Shown here piece by piece: positions 6,070 to 9,453 of a DNA stretch of 9,453 bases (position 1 is its first letter; each line of letters begins with the position of its first letter). This DNA is from an uncultured Bacteroidota bacterium. Lineage in GTDB: Bacteria > Bacteroidota > Bacteroidia > Chitinophagales > Chitinophagaceae. A program made the position numbers and the translations under genes. The notes beneath the pieces were generated by a model, which saw only the letters and a list, made by a program, of their open reading frames with translations, made no database searches and was not told the origin of the DNA. The stretch covers positions 1-9,453 of the forward strand of contig CAIWHF010000086.1 in the NCBI GenBank assembly GCA_903912405.1. The letters are read 5' to 3'.

Positions 6070-6731
6070 TAGAATATCCCTAAAAATTTGTTTCTTAAAA
6101 CTCGCACTTTCAGCATTCTTATATCTTCAAATGGTCTATCAGCAGCATTTCTTGATCGCATAGCAATAGTATCTAATACTTCCATACCTTTTATTACTTC
6201 TCCAAATACTGTATAATTGCCATCTAAAAAAGGAGTGCCTCCAAGTGTTGTATATACCTTTCTTTGTGCTGCAGTAAATACACGATTGGTTTTACTACTA
6301 ATGGTATTGAGCTGCTCTTCTGTAACTACTTTTCCTACCACTATATAAAATTGACAAGCACTCGATTTTTTTTCAGGATTATTGTCTCTTGCCATACCTA
6401 GTGCCCCTCTTTTATGATAATTAACTGCATTAATTTCTGCAGGTACTAAATAGTTTAAATCACCATCGCCTAATTGTTTGTCTGGACCTGCATGTTTAGA
6501 ATCCGGATCTCCTCCTTGAATAACAAAAGAAGGAATTACTCTATGAAACAAGGTGCTGTCAAAATAATGTTCACGGCATAGTTTTATCAAATTTGCTGAG
6601 TGTAAGGGTGTATTATCATAGAGTTTTAAAATGATAACTCCATAATTGGTCTCTATTTTTACAGTTTCATTTTTGGCAAAAGCGGAAACCATACATAAGC
6701 TGCAAAATAGTATAAGAAGGATATGGCGCAT
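6069..6731 (-). CDS. Periplasmic cyclophilin-type peptidyl-prolyl cis-trans isomerase
   Basis: This 220-residue enzyme speeds rotation of Xaa-Pro bonds and so helps exported proteins fold. MRHILLILFCSLCMVSAFA is a type I signal peptide with likely cleavage after AFA19, which places it in the periplasm. The cyclophilin domain spans about 22-213: GVIILKLYDNTPLHSANLIK (31-50), the active-site segment FHRVIPSFVIQGGDP (R64, F69, Q72), GALGMAR (109-115), SSACQFYIV (Q127) and LDGNYTVFGEVIKGMEVLD (169-187). Between Q127 and the LDGNYTVFGEV strand lies an insert of roughly 35 residues (132-167), longer than in minimal cyclophilins but, as I recall, usual in Bacteroidota homologues. The Trp found in cyclosporin-sensitive cyclophilins is Phe168 here. 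It is the first gene of a two-gene - strand unit with the DUF2400 gene and is divergent from mfd. A cysteine in the signal (C13) is less likely to be a lipobox. Confidence 0.93.
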   Translation of the reverse strand: MRHILLILFCSLCMVSAFAKNETVKIETNYGVIILKLYDNTPLHSANLIKLCREHYFDSTLFHRVIPSFVIQGGDPDSKHAGPDKQLGDGDLNYLVPAEINAVNYHKRGALGMARDNNPEKKSSACQFYIVVGKVVTEEQLNTISSKTNRVFTAAQRKVYTTLGGTPFLDGNYTVFGEVIKGMEVLDTIAMRSRNAADRPFEDIRMLKVRVLRNKFLGIF

Positions 6732-6748
6732 AGAATAATTTTTGAAAA

Positions 6749-6756
6749 CAATATTA
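6749..6756 (-). promoter_or_regulatory. Candidate -7 box for the prolyl isomerase gene
   Basis: On the - strand this reads TAATATTG, seven of eight positions of the Bacteroidota TAnnTTTG box. It would give a transcript starting about 10 bases before the ATG at 6731. No good -33 TTTG is seen at the right distance, so support is weak. The 107-base gap between this gene and mfd must hold both divergent promoters. Confidence 0.28.
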
Positions 6757-6801
6757 CATATTTTAGTTTAAAAAGGATATAGATTACCAACTAATTCTAG
6801 G

Positions 6802-6830
6802 TTTAGTTTATGGGTATTATTGTATCTTTG
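6802..6830 (+). promoter_or_regulatory. Candidate mfd promoter (TAnnTTTG -7 box)
   Basis: TATCTTTG at 6823-6830 matches the Bacteroidota -7 consensus TAnnTTTG at every fixed position. TTTAG at 6802-6806 is a possible degenerate -33 element, with a somewhat short gap of 16 bases. The box ends only 8 bases before the mfd ATG at 6839, so the message would have a leader of a few bases at most. Confidence 0.5.
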
Positions 6831-6838
6831 CCCCTCTT

Positions 6839-9453
6839 ATGAATTTGCAAACCCTTCAAGGGATTTATCAAAATGACATCCATGTAAAACAAATGGTGGC
6901 AGGTCTTTCTGTGCCTAATGAGCCATTTCGATTAAGTATAGAAAATAGTAGGGGCAGTTCCTTTAGTTTTATTTTTACTGCCGTATGGCAAGCCTACGAG
7001 GGCAATCATGTAGTAATAGCCAATGATAGAGAAGAAGCAGCTTATTTACATAATGACATAGAGCATCTATCTCACGCTTTAGATATTTGTTATTTTCCAG
7101 ATTCGTATAAAAGGGCCGGCAATTTTCATGAGTTGAACAGTAGTCATGTAATGCTCAGAACAGAAGCACTTACAAAATTTAGTCATCCACAAACGCGTAA
7201 AAAAGTACTAGTTACCTACCCAGAAGCCTTATTTGAGAAAGTGGTAGACCCCTCTACATTATCCAAAAATATGATTCCCATAAAAGTGGGTCAATCTTTG
7301 GATCTTTTATCGCTATTCGAACGATTAGTAGCATTAGGTTTTAAAAGAGAAGATTTCGTTTTTGAGCCAGGACAATTTGCCATGCGTGGAGGTATATTAG
7401 ATTTATATTCTTTTGGTAACGAACATCCTTATCGTATAGAATTATTTGGTGATGAAGTAGATAGTATTAGAATTTTTAATCCGGAAACCCAATTGTCAGA
7501 AAGAAAATTATTGCAAGTTTCTATTTTACCAAACATTGAAACCAATTTTGAATCGCAACAAAAAATATCTTTATTAGATTATTTACCAGCTAATACTTGT
7601 TTTTGGATAAAGGATGTAGCCTATACGTATCAAAAATTAGATGCTATGGAGCGCGCATTACCGGAGCAATTAGCTATGCAGCCGGTAGCAATAGATAAAG
7701 AAGATAATTGGCTACGTAGTATTGATATTCAAGATTTTGAAACAGCAGACAATTGGTTATTGGGCATGCAACAACGTTCTATCATTGAGTGGTATCATAA
7801 AGATATAGCTAAATTGCTTGGAATAGATCCAGTACCGTGTATTAGCTTTGCAACAGAAGACCAACCCGTTTTTAATAGAAACTTTTCTCTCTTAATTCAA
7901 AACATTCAATCTTATATTGCTAAAAACTATCAGGTTTTTATTTTCGCTGAAAACAGTAAGCAATTGGAGCGTCTGAGAAGTATTTTTGAAGATTTAAAAG
8001 TTAGTATTGTTTTTCATCCTATTCCTATCGCAGTAAGTAAGGGGTTTATCGATCATCAGAAAAAAGTATTGGTCTATACCGATCATCAGATTTTTCAACG
8101 CTATCATAAATTTAAAGTAAAGCAAGCCTACACTAAGGGAAAAGCTATAACCATGCGTGCTTTGCGTGAACTGCAGCCTGGTGATTATGTATCTCATATC
8201 GATCATGGAGTTGGCGTATATAGTGGATTGCAGAAAATTGAAGTTAATGGCAATATGCAAGAAGCCATTAGAATTATTTATAGAGATAACGACGTGCTCT
8301 ATGTTAATATAAACGCACTCCATAAAATAACAAAGTATACTGGTAAAGAAGGTACTAAACCCAAAGTAAATAAATTAGGAAGTGATGCTTGGGATAAACT
8401 AAAAAATAAAACCCAAAAACAAGTAAAAGAAATAGCTACCGATTTAATCAAACTCTATGCTAAGCGTAAGGCAACACAAGGGTTTTCGCATACGCCGGAT
8501 AGTTATTTACAAACAGAATTAGAGGCTTCCTTTTTTTATGAAGATACGCCCGATCAAAGTAAAGCTACCATAGATGTGAAACGCGATATGGAATCACCTT
8601 CGCCTATGGATCGATTAGTATGTGGCGATGTTGGTTTTGGGAAAACAGAAATTGCAATTAGAGCAGCGTTTAAAACCGTTGCGGATAGCAAACAAGCGGT
8701 TGTATTAGTACCCACCACCATTTTAGCATATCAGCATTATCAAACCTTCAAAGAGCGATTAAAAGAGTTTCCATGCACCGTAGATTATTTAAATAGATTT
8801 AAGTCTGCAAAAGAAAAGAAAGAAACAATTAAAAAAGTGGCCGAAGGTAAAATAGATATACTTATTGGCACACATGCGGTAGTTGGAAAGGATGTGAAAT
8901 TTAAAGATTTAGGTTTGCTTATTATTGATGAGGAGCAGAAATTTGGGGTAGCAGTAAAAGAAAAATTACGGGAGCTGAAGGCCAATGTGGATACCCTAAC
9001 ATTAACGGCTACGCCTATTCCCCGTACCCTTCAATTTTCATTGATGAGTGCCCGCGACTTGAGTATCATTAATACACCGCCACCCAATAGACAGCCAGTA
9101 CATACAGAAATTGGCGTATTTGATGAGCAGCTTATTCGTGAGGCTATTTATTTTGAAGTAGAACGAGGAGGACAAGTTTATTTCATTCATAATCGTGTAC
9201 AATCTTTACCAGAAATGGTGAAATTGATTAAAAATTGTTGTCCAGATGTAGAAGTTGGCATGGCCCATGGGCAAATGGAAGGACATCAATTAGAACAAGC
9301 ACTTTTTGATTTTATAGATAAAAAATTTGATGTATTGTGCTGTACCAACATTGTAGAAAGCGGTGTAGACATTGAAAATGCTAATACAATTATTATAACG
9401 AATGCCCATCAATTTGGATTAAGCGATTTGCATCAATTGCGTGGTCGCGTGGG
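6839..9453 (+). CDS. mfd: Transcription-repair coupling factor Mfd, 5' part (3' end outside window)
   Basis: Mfd is a DNA translocase that pushes stalled RNA polymerase off the template and brings UvrA to the lesion. The frame is open from the ATG at 6839 to the window end (871 codons plus two bases); full-length Mfd is about 1100-1150 residues, so roughly 250 are missing. The N-terminal UvrB-like module includes FAMRGGILDLYSFG (about 180-193). The RNA-polymerase-interacting domain begins near 448 (GDYVSHIDHGVGVYSGL). The helicase part has Walker A GDVGFGKTE (596-604, K602), VPTTILAYQHY, the DEEQ box (697-700), TATPIPRTL (723-731), VESGVDI (839-845) and motif VI QLRGRVG at the cut. The RecG-like TRG motif and the C-terminal domain lie beyond the window. 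No frameshift is seen. The first residues, MNLQTLQGIYQ, fit a Bacteroidota Mfd start; there is no Shine-Dalgarno sequence and a promoter box lies immediately upstream. Confidence 0.97.
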   Translation, partial: MNLQTLQGIYQNDIHVKQMVAGLSVPNEPFRLSIENSRGSSFSFIFTAVWQAYEGNHVVIANDREEAAYLHNDIEHLSHALDICYFPDSYKRAGNFHELNSSHVMLRTEALTKFSHPQTRKKVLVTYPEALFEKVVDPSTLSKNMIPIKVGQSLDLLSLFERLVALGFKREDFVFEPGQFAMRGGILDLYSFGNEHPYRIELFGDEVDSIRIFNPETQLSERKLLQVSILPNIETNFESQQKISLLDYLPANTCFWIKDVAYTYQKLDAMERALPEQLAMQPVAIDKEDNWLRSIDIQDFETADNWLLGMQQRSIIEWYHKDIAKLLGIDPVPCISFATEDQPVFNRNFSLLIQNIQSYIAKNYQVFIFAENSKQLERLRSIFEDLKVSIVFHPIPIAVSKGFIDHQKKVLVYTDHQIFQRYHKFKVKQAYTKGKAITMRALRELQPGDYVSHIDHGVGVYSGLQKIEVNGNMQEAIRIIYRDNDVLYVNINALHKITKYTGKEGTKPKVNKLGSDAWDKLKNKTQKQVKEIATDLIKLYAKRKATQGFSHTPDSYLQTELEASFFYEDTPDQSKATIDVKRDMESPSPMDRLVCGDVGFGKTEIAIRAAFKTVADSKQAVVLVPTTILAYQHYQTFKERLKEFPCTVDYLNRFKSAKEKKETIKKVAEGKIDILIGTHAVVGKDVKFKDLGLLIIDEEQKFGVAVKEKLRELKANVDTLTLTATPIPRTLQFSLMSARDLSIINTPPPNRQPVHTEIGVFDEQLIREAIYFEVERGGQVYFIHNRVQSLPEMVKLIKNCCPDVEVGMAHGQMEGHQLEQALFDFIDKKFDVLCCTNIVESGVDIENANTIIITNAHQFGLSDLHQLRGRV

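Noticed and set aside
8050..8092. Repeat of GATCATCAGA at 8051 and 8081
   Set aside because: The two copies lie in mfd coding sequence in the same frame, each encoding DHQ; only two copies of about ten bases are present, so it looks like chance and not a CRISPR or regulatory repeat.
7994..8323. Open frame of 109 codons on the - strand
   Set aside because: It lies wholly inside mfd, whose reading is continuous and full of conserved motifs here; no recognisable protein is encoded on the reverse strand.
8785..8985. Open frame of 66 codons on the - strand
   Set aside because: It is a shadow of the mfd helicase region containing the DEEQ box, rich in Ser and Phe as expected from the reverse of Lys/Glu-rich coding DNA.

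Overview
The window looks like chromosomal DNA of a low-GC member of the Bacteroidota, probably close to the Chitinophagaceae; the rank below phylum is a guess from protein style. Supporting signs are the near-complete lack of Shine-Dalgarno sequences before the genes, a perfect match to the Bacteroidota -7 promoter box (TAnnTTTG) before mfd, the FVNNMTHEFKTP-type histidine kinase box, a DEEQ-type Mfd, a DUF2400 protein and a kinase/RapZ-C fusion. I see no mobile element, CRISPR array, tRNA or rRNA. Coding density is very high and no gene-free stretch exceeds about 155 bases.

Layout: (1) On the + strand, the 3' part of a membrane sensor histidine kinase is followed without any gap by an OmpR/PhoB-type response regulator, then after 40 bases by a small OmpA-domain lipoprotein. 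(2) A perfect 30-base palindrome with A and T tracts forms a bidirectional terminator. (3) On the - strand, reading from 4775 down to 2074, lies a tight three-gene operon: an LpxH-type lipid A hydrolase, a SixA-type phosphohistidine phosphatase (8-base overlap) and a fusion of an aminoglycoside/aminosugar-kinase-like domain with a RapZ C-terminal domain (7-base gap). (4) On the + strand is a short single-strand DNA-binding protein, whose stop codon overlaps the stop of the next, convergent gene. (5) On the - strand, from 6731 down to 5293, a periplasmic cyclophilin-type prolyl isomerase and a DUF2400/TIGR02757 protein overlap by one base. (6) On the + strand is mfd, the transcription-repair coupling factor, which starts divergently from the isomerase and runs off the window end after 871 codons.

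Most of these genes are housekeeping. Three observations deserve the most attention. The first is the kinase/RapZ-C fusion and its operon with SixA and LpxH, which suggests a link between amino-sugar sensing, phosphohistidine signalling and envelope precursor synthesis. The second is the DUF2400 protein between ssb and mfd, which carries a PLDVH motif like the catalytic-Asp segment of OGG1/EndoIII-type glycosylases. The third is the near-leaderless mfd promoter. I see no convincing wholly new multi-gene system.
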